Source: Chrysemys picta bellii
Lineage: Eukaryota > Chordata > Testudines > Emydidae
DNA: 64,000 nt
NCBI RefSeq assembly: GCF_011386835.1
Contig: NC_088805.1
Location: 12,768,836-12,832,835, forward strand
Direction: 5' to 3'
Shown here: in pieces, positions 22,301 to 32,809 of the stretch
Layout: each line of letters starts with the position of its first letter
Position numbering within the stretch: position 1 is the first letter of the stretch
Notes under the pieces: generated by a model
The model's database searches: none
Seen by the model: only the letters and a program-made list of their open reading frames with translations
Told to the model about the DNA's origin: nothing
Translations under genes and position numbers: made by a program

Positions 22301-25300
22301 CACCCACACTCACCTTAGATACCATGTCTGATTTTTGTTAGTTGGGGTCTTTCTTTTTACTCAGTTTTCCTGTAAGATTGAATGAAGCCCTGAACAGCAA
22401 ATTATATCCTGGGCTACATCTGTCCCACTTTGTTGCCTTCAGTGGGAGTACATGGATGTAGATGAGCACACTGTTTGGTTTTATGAGATTCGGGCTTTGC
22501 TCCTGCACCCATTGAAGTCAGTGGCAAAGCTCTCGGTGGCGTAGGATCAAGCACTAAGGCCCAGATCCACAAACCACAGACTTAGGTGCTTAAATTTCAT
22601 CTTCAGATTCCAGTTTTGGCTCTACTGTGATCCACAAAACTATTGCCAAATCCTGTAGATGCCTAAACTCACTTGGTTCTAAAGTTTTCTGGGTGAAAGC
22701 TCCCTCAGCGCCTAAGTTTCTGCCTCTGGGCATGCACACTTCTACCTCATTCTAAGTGTCTGGATGCCTATCTCCTGCCTAAACCTCAGACTAATCTACA
22801 AACCAGGGGAAGATAGGTGTTCTGCCTAAATCGTGTGCAGGGCCCAATCCACTAGGCTTGGTCAGAGACCACCTATTGTATCGGGTCCCATTCAAAATTT
22901 TGCTGGAGGAGGAAGTAGTGCTTTCCACTTATAACTGTTAGCCCAATGGTTAGTACACGTGCCTGGGACTCTGCTGGAGTGAGAGAAAGGATTTGAACGG
23001 GGAGTCTCCCACCTCTCAGGAGAGTGCTCTAGCCACTGAGCTTTGGAGCTCCTTCAATCTCTCCTGCTGAAGCTATTCTAGCTTGGATAAATAAAGAGCA
23101 ATTGGAGCAGGGGGATTGGAACCTGGGTCTCCCATCTCCTTCAGTGGTTGCTTTAACCACTGGCTACAGAACCAATCTCTCTGTCTCTTCCCCCAATGAC
23201 TTTTTCACTGTGGATAGATACTTAAATAGTCACTGAGTCAGAGATAGACGCCTAGACTCCCTGTACTAACTCAGGTTTTGTGGCTCATAATGGTGTTACT
23301 GTGATTTTCTGCACACCTAAAAGTTAGGTGCTGCGATGCTCAGCACTGCAACACCTAAGACCCTTTGTGGATCTGGGCCTAAATGACTTCCCCAAAGCTA
23401 AATTGTGTCTGTGCTGAGAATAGCAAATACAGGGTTAAAATGCCTTGATTAAAATAATGGTGCTTTACACTTTACAGGATGTCTAACAGAGCTTAATGGG
23501 TAACATATTCCAGATGGTAACACTTCTCTGGTATCACATTCTTCTCCAACTTGTACCAGTCTGTTGCTTCATTAGTGTGTTTGCTCAGGTTGCACTGGGT
23601 TTGATTGACCTGAAATTTCTCTTTTCCTTCTGCACAGATGGGACACAGCAGGTCAGGAAAAGTTCAAGTGCATTGCATCTGCTTACTACAGAGGAGCAGA
23701 GGGTGAGTAAGTCAGAAAGCACTTCACAGTCAGGATCAAATTAATTGTGCTCTCACTGTATGCTTCAGGAGCTGAGTTGAACCCGTAAGATTTCTAATTC
23801 ACTGTCTCATTTAATTATTTTTTCTGTGCTGTTTTTATTGCAGTTATTATAACAGTGTTTGATCTGGCTGATATCCAGACTTTGGAACACACGAAGTAAG
23901 TTCCTGGCCAAGTCTTTGAGATTTTAGTAAAAGGTCTCCAGCATAAAACTGAACTGGGAATTAAAATTCACTGGGCTTGATTTTATGTGTAGGTATCTTA
24001 CTAAGCCAGAAAAATGAAGGGTGGATTTAGCCAATGTGTCTGAATAATTTAGTGTCTCAAATGTTACTCATTTCCTAGGCTTTCTACTTACCAAATAGCA
24101 TTTTCTTACTCCAGTACTGTCTGTAGTGATGATTCTGATAGAAAAGATTCTGGTACTTAGATTTAAAGCAGAATGTGGGCTGTAAAGGGGAGGGAATGGG
24201 ATACTGGAGAGACTACCTTGCACAGATCAGTCATAAGTACTGCAGTGTCTGCAGCATGTACAAATATCATTTTATTAAATAGTGTCTCTGCTTAGTAGAA
24301 GGTTGAAGTCTGGGGGCCTAATTTTTCTTTCACTTACATTGGTAACTCAAAGATGACTCCACCTAAATCAATGGCGTTTCACAGGTGTAAAACTGGTGTG
24401 AGATAAGCATCAGGCACAACTTCATAGTGATCTTTTCCATTATGTGGCTGAGTAGATTCTTGCCCCAGTGGGAGTTTCTCTCGCTTTCCTTCACTCTTTC
24501 TTCTTCTCTGCTTCAACATTCATCTTTTTCATTCTCCCTCTGCTTCTCACTCTCTCTTCCTGTTCTTGCATCTTATTCCTTATCTCTGGGCTGTGTCACC
24601 ATTACTTTGGCCACATCCCTTGCTGTGGGTGAATAGTGTGGCACTTTTGCATTCCTTCTATAGGGGCTCTGATCACTGTTGGACTTACATTCTAAAGTGG
24701 GCAAGCTTGGCTGAAACAAGAACTACTTTCACAGGATGGTAAGTGTGTATCCAGATGAGCTAGAATAGCTTCCAAGCCATTTATTCTCTAGTGGGAAAGA
24801 CACATGACACATCAGCATCTTCCTCTTCTCTCATTCTCTTTGTTGTTGGTTTCTTTGTCTCTTTCCCTTTTCCTCCATAAACCTCTATTTCTTTCGCTCC
24901 TCTTTGCCCTCTTTCTTCCTCTCTAATTACACCTTACTTCTCCTGTTCTGTGTTTCAGGCAGTGGCTAGAGGATGCATTGAGGGAGAATGAGCCAGGGTC
25001 CAGCTTCATCTTTCTGGTTGGAACAAAAAAAGATTTAGTGGTAAGTAAGACAAAGACAGTTCATAAAATTTGTTTCCCCTAACTCATTTCAGCGAATTTC
25101 CATTTGAAGTTAAGTCCAGATATTGAGTCCCCAAAACATGTGGTAGCTGCTGCAAAGATCTTGAGAAACAAACTGTATAATTACCAAAGCAAAGAGAAGT
25201 CATGTAGACGTGGAGCAGTAAGCTTCACAGAATGGAGCAGAGTGAACATTTTCTAGAGAGATGGAGGTCACCAAATCACTCCCTGTTCTGTTGGAGGCAC

Positions 25301-28300
25301 AGCTTTACCAAACACACCTGGAGGTCCCAGATGACTGGAAAAAGGCTAATGTAGTGCCCATCTTTAAAAAAGGGAAGAAGGAGGATCCGGGGAACTACAG
25401 GCCAGTCAGCCTCACTTCAGTCCCTGGAAAAATCATGGAGCAGGTCCTCAAGGAATCAATTATGAAACATTTAGAGGAGAGGAAAGTGATCAGGAACAGT
25501 CAGCATGGATTCACCAAGGGGAGGTCATGCCTGACTAACCTAATTGCCTTCTATGATGAGATAACTGGCTCTGTGGATGAGGGGAAAGCAGTGGATGTGT
25601 TATTCCTTGACTTTAGCAAAGCTTTTGATACGGTCTCCCACAGTATTCTTGCCGCCAAGTTAAAGAAGTATGGGCTGGATGAAGGGACTGTAAGGTGGAT
25701 AGAAAGCTGGCTAGATCGTCAGGCTCAACGGGTAGTGATCAATGGCTCCATGTCTAGTTGGCAGCCGGTTTCAAGCGGAGTGCCCCAAGGGTCGGTCCTG
25801 GGGCCGGTTTTGTTTAATATCTTTATTAATGATCTGGAGGATGGTGTGGACTGCACTCTCAGCAAGTTTGCAGATGACACTAAACTAGGAGGCGTGGTAG
25901 ATACACTAGAGGGTAGGGTTCGGATACAGAGGGACCTAGACAAATTAGAGGATTGGGCCAAAAAAAACCTGATGAGGTTCAACAAGGACAAGTGCAGAGT
26001 CCTGCACTTAGGACGGAAGAATCCCATGCACTGCTGCAGACTAGGGACCGAATGGCTAGGTAGCAGTTCTGCAGAAAAGGACGTAGGGGTCACAGTGGAC
26101 GAGAAGCTGGATATGAGTCAACAGTGTGCTCTTGTTGCCAAGAAGGCTAACGGCATTTTGGGCTGTATAAGTAGGGGCATTGCCAGCAGATCGAGGAACG
26201 TGATCGTTCCCCTATATTCGACATTGGTGAGGCCTCATCTGGAATACTGTGTCCAGTTTTGGGCCCCACACTACAAGAAGGATGTGGAAAAATTGGAAAG
26301 AGTCCAACGGAGGGCAACAAAAATGATTAGGGGTCTGGAGCACATGACTTATGAGGAGAGGCTAAGGGAACTGGGATTGTTTAGTCTCCAGAAGAGAAGA
26401 ATGAGGGGGGATTTGATAGCAGCCTTCAGCTACCTGAAGGGGGGTTCCAAAGAGGATGGAGCTCGGCTGTTCTCAGTGGTGGCAGATGGCAGAACAAGGA
26501 GCCATGGTCTCAAGTTGCAGTGGGGGAGGTTTAGGTTGGATATTAGGAAAAACTATTTCACTAGGAGGGTGGTGAAACACTGGAATGCGTTACCTAGGGA
26601 GGTGGTGGAGTCTCCTTCCTTAGAGGTTTTTAAGGCCCGGCTTGACAAAGCCCTGGCTGGGATGATTTAGTTGGGAATTGGTCCTGCTTTGAGCAGGGGG
26701 TTGGACTAGATGACCTCTTGAGGTCCCTTCCAACCCTGATATTCTATGATTCTATGATTCTATGACCTGAAGTCACACACAGCAAAGTTTAAGACCTGAG
26801 AAGATTCAGTGCCATGGTAACACCCCTAAAGACTGCTATGTAGACAATGGATTTAAAAGCTCAGTTATGTCCCCACCCCCTGCTTCTTTGCGGGGGTCAT
26901 TTGCAAAAGGAGGAGGGAGCAGTTGGCCTCTTCAGACTTGAGTTTATCTCCTTCATTAGCCACCACCCTGTCAAAATTTAATGATTCAAAAGTAAACACC
27001 CTTTCCTGCTGTTTAGCTATATTTTCTTTCAGTTGCTGCCTGCAATGCTACTCATATCCCTAAAGCTCCGTAGCCCACTTACTTTCCATCAGTTCCTTGG
27101 CTGTCTGAAGGAGTGCTAATGCATCCCAGAAGGCTTTGCTCCTATCAATTACAACATGTGAAGCTCTTAAAATCTTCTGGCCTGTATCAGGGCAGCAGAT
27201 AGTGTAGGTAGCAGAAAAAATTAAACAGGTTTGAGAGGTCAGGGGACACGAGAGATGGGCTCAGGTGGAACTGGAAGTAAGAAGAAATTCTGTTTGGAGG
27301 AATGTGGGACTTTGTCTTGTGTGGCAGAAGAATATTGGATTAAAACTGGAAAGATGTCAGCAGGTACAATAGGCTGATTATTAGATTCCCCACCTATAAA
27401 TACTCTTGAGGTGCTTGCTGATCATCTATCACTCTCCCAGATGCACTTTGAGTAATTGTAAGCCAGTGAACAGTGGCTGAAGCAGTGAGAAGCTGTTAAT
27501 GGAGCTAGTGGCAATGAGAAACTGACTTGGGTCCTGATCCTGCTGCTGCTTATGCAAATACTTAACTTTAAACATTTGAGTAGTTCCATTGACTTTATTG
27601 GGATTACTCACATGTTTAAATTAAGCACTTTGCAGGACGGGGCTTTAGGATTACACAATACTAGTCAATTTCTATCTATAGCCAGTTGACCATAGAGAGC
27701 AAGTTAAGAGAGAGAAAGTCTTTTAAAATGAAAATAAAGGTACAAGAAATTAAAAATAAATAATATGAAAATAGAAGGGAAAGGAAAAGAAGGCAATAAC
27801 AGAAAAGCAGATTAAGAGGAAAAAAAGACTAGCAAGAGAGCAAAAAAGTGGAGGGGGAGAGAAAACAGCAAAAGAGGGTTAGAAAGAGGAGTGAAATCAG
27901 GGTTAGAAAGAGGAGTGAAATCAGGAGAGCAACATGAGACCGATGGAGGAGGAAGAGCAAGGAGAAAGGACCATCACAATTACTAACGCCCTATTGTTGG
28001 TGGCTCCTGTAATTTTCTGCTTAGAATTATTTAGAGACCATCTCTTTTGTTCTCTATTTGTACAGCATCTAACACAATGGGGTCCTGGTCCATGAGTAGG
28101 GCTCCTCACCGCTATGGTAATACAAATTATAATAACCACCTGAAGGCAGCATTTGATAGCTCTCTAGACTCCCATATTGTTAATGTGTTCACTTCTGCTA
28201 TCTGATGCTTCACTTCTGTGGAATAGAGAGGGAGAATTATATTTAAAAAGTTTCCCTGTAAAATATCTATCTCGCTGTTTTCTTTCACTAGTTCTGTCTT

Positions 28301-29590
28301 GATATATGGGACATCCTGGTGTACAAGCTCTAAGGCAAGGCCAGGAAAAGGAAGGACTGGCTACTGTGAAAGCTGAAAGTTTCACAATGTAGGGACTGGT
28401 AGCATCTTTGCATTACTGTTACCCCAGATATAATCTGGGAGTATTGTGCCTGCTGTATGTTGCAGACAAAGTGATTCCCTGCTGTTTTATTCAGTCAGGT
28501 GCCGCATGTGAGCGGACAGAACTGGATGCCATTCGCTTTGCCAATGAGATGCAGGCTGAATACTGGTCTGTCTCAGCAAAAACAGGTTAGTCACTGCACT
28601 GGAGACTGGTTGAGTGTGGCCAGTTCCACTTGCTGGGAAAGAGGGTATCAAGTTACTTCCCCTGATTGTGTGCACACCAGTTGATCATGTGCACACTAGG
28701 CTATATATGTGTTTGAGGATATATGTTTCTAAATGGTTCTACATGGCTGTATGTACATTTGTACAATCATGTTTGCAGAAACGTGCATTGTATTTGTATG
28801 CATTGTCTAAGTTTATTCATAGATGATGGTGCACAAGTGCTTGAGTGAGTGTGTGTGTGTGTGTATCAGTGCTCAAACTGAGGCCATAGGAAGCTATATT
28901 GCACCACACGTTTCCTCTGCTGCTGCTCATCAAAAATATATTTGTATGTGTGGTTGAAGGAGGGAAATGAGAAAATGTCACCATGGGGTGGTGGGTCTCC
29001 AGGATATACTGTCACTGTGTGGGGAGCACTTTTAGGGTGGCACACTATGACTTTACTCTCCAGTTTGACCAGTAGTTTGTGTTATGTTTGTATATTTGAT
29101 CGTGCGTAGCTGTGGGTTTGTAAAACATCGTGGTTCTCTCCTGTTTCCCAGGGGAAAATGTAAAGGAGTTTTTTTCTCGAGTTGCTGCCTTGGCCTTTGA
29201 ACAGTCTATGCTGAAAGAGCTGGAGAAGAGCAATGGTCGCATGGCCCAGATTGGGGCAGGAAACCTCATCAGTACGTTCAGCTTCACTCTCTCTGTCCAC
29301 TTCAATCACTTAAAAGTTTGGGGGAATGCGGATGTTTCTTGAGTGCCAAATTCTGCCTCATTTATACCAGCGCAACCTCTCTGACCTCATTGTCTGTCTA
29401 TCTTGGTTCTTATGTGTAGTTGCACAAGTGTTACTGAAGGCTGAATCTGGTCTCTGTCATCTTTATTAATGGAAGGTGATCCTACATGGATTAATTATGT
29501 AACCCTTTGGTTTCCTCATTTACAGAAATAGAAGGAAATTCACTGGAGACTCCAGAAAGCAACAGCCAAGCCAGCCTGAACTGCTGTTAG
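13328..29590 (+). CDS. RAB36: RAB36, Rab-family small GTPase (10 coding exons)
   Basis: RAB36 is a Rab GTPase close to RAB34, placed at Golgi/late endosome membranes and linked to organelle positioning. The exons are 13328-13396, 17370-17461, 20388-20453, 21969-22070, 23638-23702, 23844-23895, 24959-25040, 28495-28585, 29152-29271 and 29526-29590. They total 804 bp and 267 aa, with every GT-AG junction in phase. Motifs: P-loop GDLYVGKTS (64-72), switch I region [23 protein letters not shown] (111-117), TKKD in place of NKxD (171-174), SAKTG (203-207) and a C-terminal CC (266-267) for geranylgeranylation. The chosen ATG opens the conserved [16 protein letters not shown] segment; the human annotated form has a longer N-terminus that I do not see here. 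It lies between RSPH14 and BCR as in human. Confidence 0.96.
14203..14240 (-). ncRNA. Hammerhead-ribozyme-like core, PLE 3' end
   Basis: On the minus strand: CTGGTGA, a stem II TGGGC-TGTA-GCCCA, CGAAA, a 3-bp stem III (AGC-TTAT-GCT), then C. The core differs from CUGANGA at one position (G for A), so activity is doubtful. Stem I is not obvious. PLEs are known to carry hammerhead motifs in their terminal regions. Confidence 0.5.
14525..15852 (-). pseudogene. Penelope-like ORF remnant (RT part, linker, GIY-YIG)
   Basis: Read from 15852 leftwards: an RT fragment whose sequence matches the [16 protein letters not shown] region of the 45-kb copy, a SINE interruption at 15525-15663, [15 protein letters not shown] sequence near 15396, a basic linker ([17 protein letters not shown]), then GIY-YIG with [20 protein letters not shown] at 14761-14700. 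Frame breaks occur near 14818 and 14525. The encoded enzyme copies the element's RNA and cuts the target; this copy cannot do so. Confidence 0.8.
15525..15663 (+). mobile_element. Cry-type SINE, internally deleted, inside the PLE
   Basis: It starts GGGAGGGGATAGCTCAGTGG (box A) and continues with TTGGTCCTGCTAGTGAAGGC and GGACTCGATGACATTTCAAG, ending in a poly-A run. The box B segment is missing. It splits the PLE sequence, with the target AAGA repeated at both sides (15521-15524; 15664-15667). Confidence 0.75.
15858..16198 (+). pseudogene. Penelope-like GIY-YIG fragment, plus strand
   Basis: Nucleotide match to the end of the PLE ORF at 45855-46197 (CTCTGTCATGTACATTGGCC encodes the YIG region; a stop follows where GQS is expected). 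It is oriented opposite to the adjoining half. Confidence 0.75.
16396..16433 (+). ncRNA. Hammerhead-ribozyme-like core, PLE right end
   Basis: CTTATGA, stem II TGGGC-TGTA-GCCCA, CGAAA, stem III AGC-TTAT-GCT, then C. One core substitution (T for G) probably inactivates it. Confidence 0.5.
16511..16705 (-). repeat. CR1-family 3' end fragment
   Basis: The plus strand starts CCGTAAGAATAAAAGACCAG, then CCATACTGGGTCCAGTGGTCC, the reverse complement of the GGACC..TCTGACCCAGTA..TTCTTA tail seen at 55540-55594. RAB36 intron 2. Confidence 0.7.
17113..17212. repeat. Fragment of a TIR element
   Basis: CACGTGTAGACAAACCC at the right and a TAATCTGGAATAG / TATTCCAGATTA internal inverted repeat suggest a diverged MITE fragment. 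Boundaries and superfamily are uncertain. Confidence 0.3.
17370..17461 (+). CDS. RAB36: RAB36 coding exon 2
   Basis: Acceptor TTATCTGCAG|TGG, donor GTTGG|GTGAGT. It encodes [19 protein letters not shown] and [10 protein letters not shown], a RAB34/RAB36-type segment before the GTPase fold. Confidence 0.93.
20081..20345. mobile_element. PIF/Harbinger-like MITE
   Basis: 265 bp from GGGCAAGTCTACACTAC to GTAGCGTAGACCTGCCC (inverted ends). Flanks are TAA (20078-20080) and TAG (20346-20348). It ends 42 bp before the P-loop exon of RAB36, so the polypyrimidine-poor acceptor region abuts the insertion. Confidence 0.75.
20388..20453 (+). CDS. RAB36: RAB36 coding exon 3 (P-loop)
   Basis: Acceptor GTTACAG|GCTG, donor AACAG|GTACGG. 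It encodes [20 protein letters not shown], the first beta strand and the nucleotide-binding P-loop. Confidence 0.95.
20969..21075 (+). repeat. tRNA-like repeat fragment
   Basis: Box A-like GCTCAGGCTAGAGCACTC and box B-like ATTCAAATCC (21018-21027), followed by CACTCCAGCAGAGTCCCAGG. It is the reverse complement of 22940-23055 inside the 822-bp element downstream, apart from a small deletion and a poly-C run. Confidence 0.65.
21413..21710. mobile_element. PIF/Harbinger-like MITE with TTA duplication
   Basis: 298 bp with ends GGTTACGTCTACATTACA and TGCAGTGTAGACATACCC as inverted repeats, and an exact TTA target duplication (21410-21412, 21711-21713). It also holds a subterminal pair GCTAGCATGCTAA / TTAGCATGCTAGC. 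RAB36 intron 4. Confidence 0.8.
21969..22070 (+). CDS. RAB36: RAB36 coding exon 4 (switch I)
   Basis: Acceptor CATTGCAG|GTTTTG, donor CCAGAT|GTAAGT. It encodes [20 protein letters not shown] and [13 protein letters not shown], with the effector-loop threonine in KATIG. Confidence 0.95.
22558..23379. mobile_element. 822-bp Harbinger-type element containing tRNA-like modules
   Basis: Terminal inverted repeats GGCCCAGATCCACAAA (22558-22573) and TTTGTGGATCTGGGCC (23364-23379) are exact over 16 bp and flanked by an exact TAA duplication (22555-22557, 23380-23382). Inside, on the minus strand, are two tRNA-like units: box A 23041-23022 with box B 22998-22989, and box A 23167-23155 with box B 23123-23113. 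No transposase frame is present. RAB36 intron 5. Confidence 0.8.
23638..23702 (+). CDS. RAB36: RAB36 coding exon 5 (switch II)
   Basis: Acceptor TGCACAG|ATGG, donor AGAGG|GTGAGT. It encodes [20 protein letters not shown], with the catalytic glutamine of WDTAGQ intact. Confidence 0.95.
23844..23895 (+). CDS. RAB36: RAB36 coding exon 6
   Basis: Acceptor TATTGCAG|TTATT, donor ACGAA|GTAAGT. It encodes [16 protein letters not shown]. Confidence 0.93.
24959..25040 (+). CDS. RAB36: RAB36 coding exon 7 (G4 motif TKKD)
   Basis: Acceptor GTTTCAG|GCAG after a polypyrimidine tract, donor TTAGTG|GTAAGT. It encodes [20 protein letters not shown] followed by GTKKDLV. Threonine replaces asparagine in the guanine-recognition motif. 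Confidence 0.95.
25320..26765 (+). mobile_element. CR1 LINE, 5'-truncated, with an open RT frame
   Basis: A truncated CR1 ending in the ATTCTATG repeat typical of the family. One frame without stops (25261-26670) encodes the second half of ORF2. Reverse-transcriptase motifs are [44 protein letters not shown] and the catalytic FADDTKLGG. The endonuclease is missing. The first 60 bp of that frame precede the element. It is in the sense orientation within RAB36 intron 8 (25041-28494) and looks young. Confidence 0.93.
27877..27924. repeat. 24-bp tandem duplication
   Basis: Two exact copies of a 24-bp unit starting GGTTAGAAAGAGGAG, within a purine-rich stretch (27700-27960). Confidence 0.85.
28495..28585 (+). 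CDS. RAB36: RAB36 coding exon 8 (G5 motif)
   Basis: Acceptor TTTATTCAG|TCAGG, donor AAACAG|GTTAGT. It encodes [20 protein letters not shown] and [11 protein letters not shown]. Confidence 0.95.
29152..29271 (+). CDS. RAB36: RAB36 coding exon 9
   Basis: Acceptor TTTCCCAG|GGGAA, donor CATCA|GTACGT. It encodes [20 protein letters not shown], then [19 protein letters not shown], the last helix and start of the hypervariable tail. Confidence 0.95.
29526..29590 (+). CDS. RAB36: RAB36 last coding exon (prenylation tail)
   Basis: Acceptor ATTTACAG|AAATAG. It encodes [20 protein letters not shown] and a final C, then TAG at 29588-29590. The CC end is the Rab double-geranylgeranylation signal. Confidence 0.94.
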
Positions 29591-30515
29591 CTTCCAGTCA
29601 TTTCTGCAAGCATCACACCTCCATCTGCATGTGCGTACACCTGCATGGCGCATCTGCAGCAGGGAAAGCTCTCAAGCAGCTTCCAGTTGAGAGATGAAAA
29701 GTCAGTTTATTTCAGGAAAGAATGGAGGAGCTGAAAATGATTCAAGCAACTTCCCTTCAAACAGATGATCTCTCTCCCACCCCTTGCTTTGTGCTCTCCT
29801 TGTGCAGGCGGCACAATGGTACATAAACCTTCCCTGTGCAATGGGGAGATTGCTTGTGTGATCACCTGAGGGGTGGCAAGCTATCTTTACTCAAGAGGAT
29901 GGAATCAACCGACCTTTTCCGCCTACTACCAGGAGGACCTGTAAAAAAATGTTCTGTACTTGTTTTATGTTCTTGGTAGCCACCAGAACTCTAGAATCTT
30001 GGACAGTGAAGTCCTGGCCCCATTCTTGTGGGAGCAGAAAACACATGGCAGTGCTGATTATTGTGGTGTATTTGATCTGTTTTGTCTTTTAAACACAACA
30101 TCCTTGTACAAAATTATGCTGACTTGCACTCAAGCACACCCAGTTTACCATGATAGTGCTGAGAGAAAAATTCCTCTTGTTTCTGGGATCAGGATATCTG
30201 GTTTCAGGATATCTGTCGATCCGTTGTAATTTTTAAGTCTATACATATTCTTCTTCCAATGGATGCAGACCAGAATTCCACTCAAGTGTGTGTGTGACCA
30301 GTGTGCTGGAGTAGTACTCGTCAGAGTGACAAACATGCCTTGAGCCTCCTCGTGGCTCCTCCTAAGGCTATCTAAGGCTGATGCCATCCTGACCCCCTCA
30401 GTCCCTTCTTATCACTCATGGCCTGAGTCGCAACTTCCCATGTGGTTCTCCTCATGGTTTTTTTTCTGCTACATAGTTAGCTCTTAACTTCATTAAATCT
30501 GTAAATAGCTATCAG
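29591..30515 (+). other. RAB36: RAB36 3'UTR with candidate poly(A) signal
   Basis: About 0.9 kb after the stop without another gene. ATTAAA at 30492-30497 is the first plausible poly(A) signal; no AATAAA was seen earlier. A decayed CR1 begins within about 40 bp, bounding the transcript end. Confidence 0.45.
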
Positions 30516-30535
30516 TATAAAATATTGCTCAGGCA

Positions 30536-32409
30536 TGCAGAGGTGAAATCAGGAAGACCAAATCACACTTGGAGTTGCAGCTAGCAAGAGATGTTAAGAG
30601 TAACAAGAAGAGTTTCTTCAGGTATGTTAGCAACAAAAAGAAAGTCAAGGCAAGTGTGGGCCCCTTACTGAATGAGGGAGGCAACCTAGTGATAGAGGAT
30701 GTGGAAAAAGCTAATGTACTCAATGCTTTTTTTGCCTCTGTCTTCACGAACAAGGTCAGCTCCCAGACTACTGCACTTGGCAGCACAGCATGGGGAGGAG
30801 GTGACCAGCCCTCTGTGGAGAAAGAAGTAGTTCAGGACTATTTAGAAAAGCTGGACGAGCACAGGTCCATGGGGCCGGATGCGCTGCATCCAAGGGGCTA
30901 AAGGAGTTAGCAGATGTGATTGCAGAGCCATTGGCCATTATCTTTGAAAACTCATGGCGATCGAAGGAGGTCCTGGATGACTGGAAAAAGGCTAATGTAG
31001 TGCCCATCTTTAAAAAAGGGAAAAAGGAGGATCCGGGGAGCTACAGGCCAGTCAGCCTCACCTCAGTCCCTGGAAAAATGATGGGGCAGGTCCTCAAGGA
31101 ATCAATTCTGATGCACTTAGAGAAGAGGAAAGTGATCAGGAACAGTCAGCATGGATTCACCAAGGGCAAGTCATGCCTCACTAACCTAATTGCCTTCTAT
31201 GATGAGATAACTGGCTCTGTGGATGAGGGGAAAGCAGTGGATATGTTATTCCTTGACTTTAGCAAAGCTTTTGGTACAGTCTCCCACAGTATGCTTGCCG
31301 GCAAGTTAAAGAAGCATGAGCATATGAATGGACTATAAGGTGGATAGAAAGCTGGCTAGATCATCGGGCTCAACGGGTAGTGATCAATGGCTCCATGTCT
31401 AGTTGGCAGCTGGTATCAAGTGGAGTGCCCCAAGGTTCGGTCCTGGGGCTGGTTTTGTTCAATATCTTCATTAATGATCTGGAGGATGGCGTGGACTGCA
31501 CCCTCACCAAGTTTGCAGATGACACTGAACTGGGAGGAGTGGTAGATACGTTGGAGGGTAGGAATAGGATACAGAGGGACCTAGACAAATTAGAGGATTG
31601 GACCAAAAGAAATCTGATGAGGTTCAACAAGGACAAGTGCAGAGTCCTGCACTTAGGACAAAAGAATCCCTTGCACTGCTACAGACTAGGACCGAGTGGC
31701 TAGGCAGCAGTTCTGCAGAAAAGGACGTAGGGGTTACAGTGGACGAGAAGCTGGATATGAGCCAGCAGTGTGCCCTTGTTGCCAAGAAGGCTAACGGCAT
31801 TTTCAGCTGTATAAGTAGGGGCATTGCCAGCAGATCGAGGGATGTGATCGTTCCCCTCTATTCGGCATTGGTGAGGCCTCATCTGGAGTACTGTGTCCAG
31901 TTTTGGGCCCCACACTACAAGAAGGCTATGGAAAAATTGGAAAGAGTCCAGCAGAGGGCAACAAAAATTATTAGGGGCTGGAGCACATGACTTATGAGGA
32001 GAGGCTGAGGGAACTGGGATTGTTTAGTCTGCAGAAGAGAAGAATAAGGGGGGATTTGATAGCTGCTTTCAACTATCTGAAAGGGGATTCCAAAGAGGAT
32101 GGATCTAGACTGTTCTCTGTGGTACCAGATGACAGAACAAGGAGTAATGGTCTCAAGTTGCAGTGGGGGAGGTTTAGTTTGGATATTAGGAAAATCTTTT
32201 TCACTAGGAGGGTGGTGAAGCACTGGAATGGGTTACCTAGGGAGATGGTGGAATTTCCTTCCTTAGAGGTTTTTAAGGTCAGGCTTGACAAAGCCCTGGC
32301 TGGGATGATTTAGTTGGGGATTGGTCCTGCCTTGAGCAAGGGGTTGGACTAGATGACCTCCTGAGGTCCCTTCCAACCCTGATATTCTATGATTCTATGA
32401 TTCTATGAT
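30536..32409 (+). mobile_element. CR1 LINE, 5'-truncated and decayed
   Basis: Same subfamily as the 25.3-kb copy, extending further 5' ([28 protein letters not shown] before the RT). The ORF is broken: a frame change near 30901, then stops or shifts near 31338, 31700 and 31990. FADDTELGG remains at about 31515. It ends in ATTCTATG repeats and abuts the DIRS remnant. Confidence 0.93.
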
Positions 32410-32809
32410 GGTATGCTTGCCCAGGGATTCAAGTGTCTTTTACTCTCAGCTGTCTCCAAATTCCCTGGTAATCTTGGCTGCCATTGAGAAGTCAATGCAA
32501 GAAAGGTTCATGTCAACACCCAAAGAAAGAGAACTGAAAAGAATGAGTGCCCTGGGCAGAAAGATTTATTCTAAGTCATTTCTCCAAATGCAAATAGCTA
32601 ATCAACAGGTGCTGTTAGCTATGTATGATTTTTCATACCTGGGAGGCTTGTCAAAATTTACAAATAAACTCCCTGAGGACTCCCAGGAAGAGTTCAAAGC
32701 CTTTTTGGCAGAGGGCCATCTGGTCACAAAGACATCTCTTCAGTCTACCTTGGATGTTGCAGATGGTTCCTCTGGAACTATGGCCTCTGCAATGAGAAGA
32801 GTTTCATGA
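32405..32809 (+). pseudogene. DIRS Gag-like frame
   Basis: 134 codons with a DIRS Gag-type core: LGRKIYSKSFLQMQIANQQV, then LSKFTNKLPEDSQEEFKAFL and HLVTKTSLQSTLDVADGSS. The first few codons derive from CR1 tail sequence, so the true start is absent. Confidence 0.65.
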
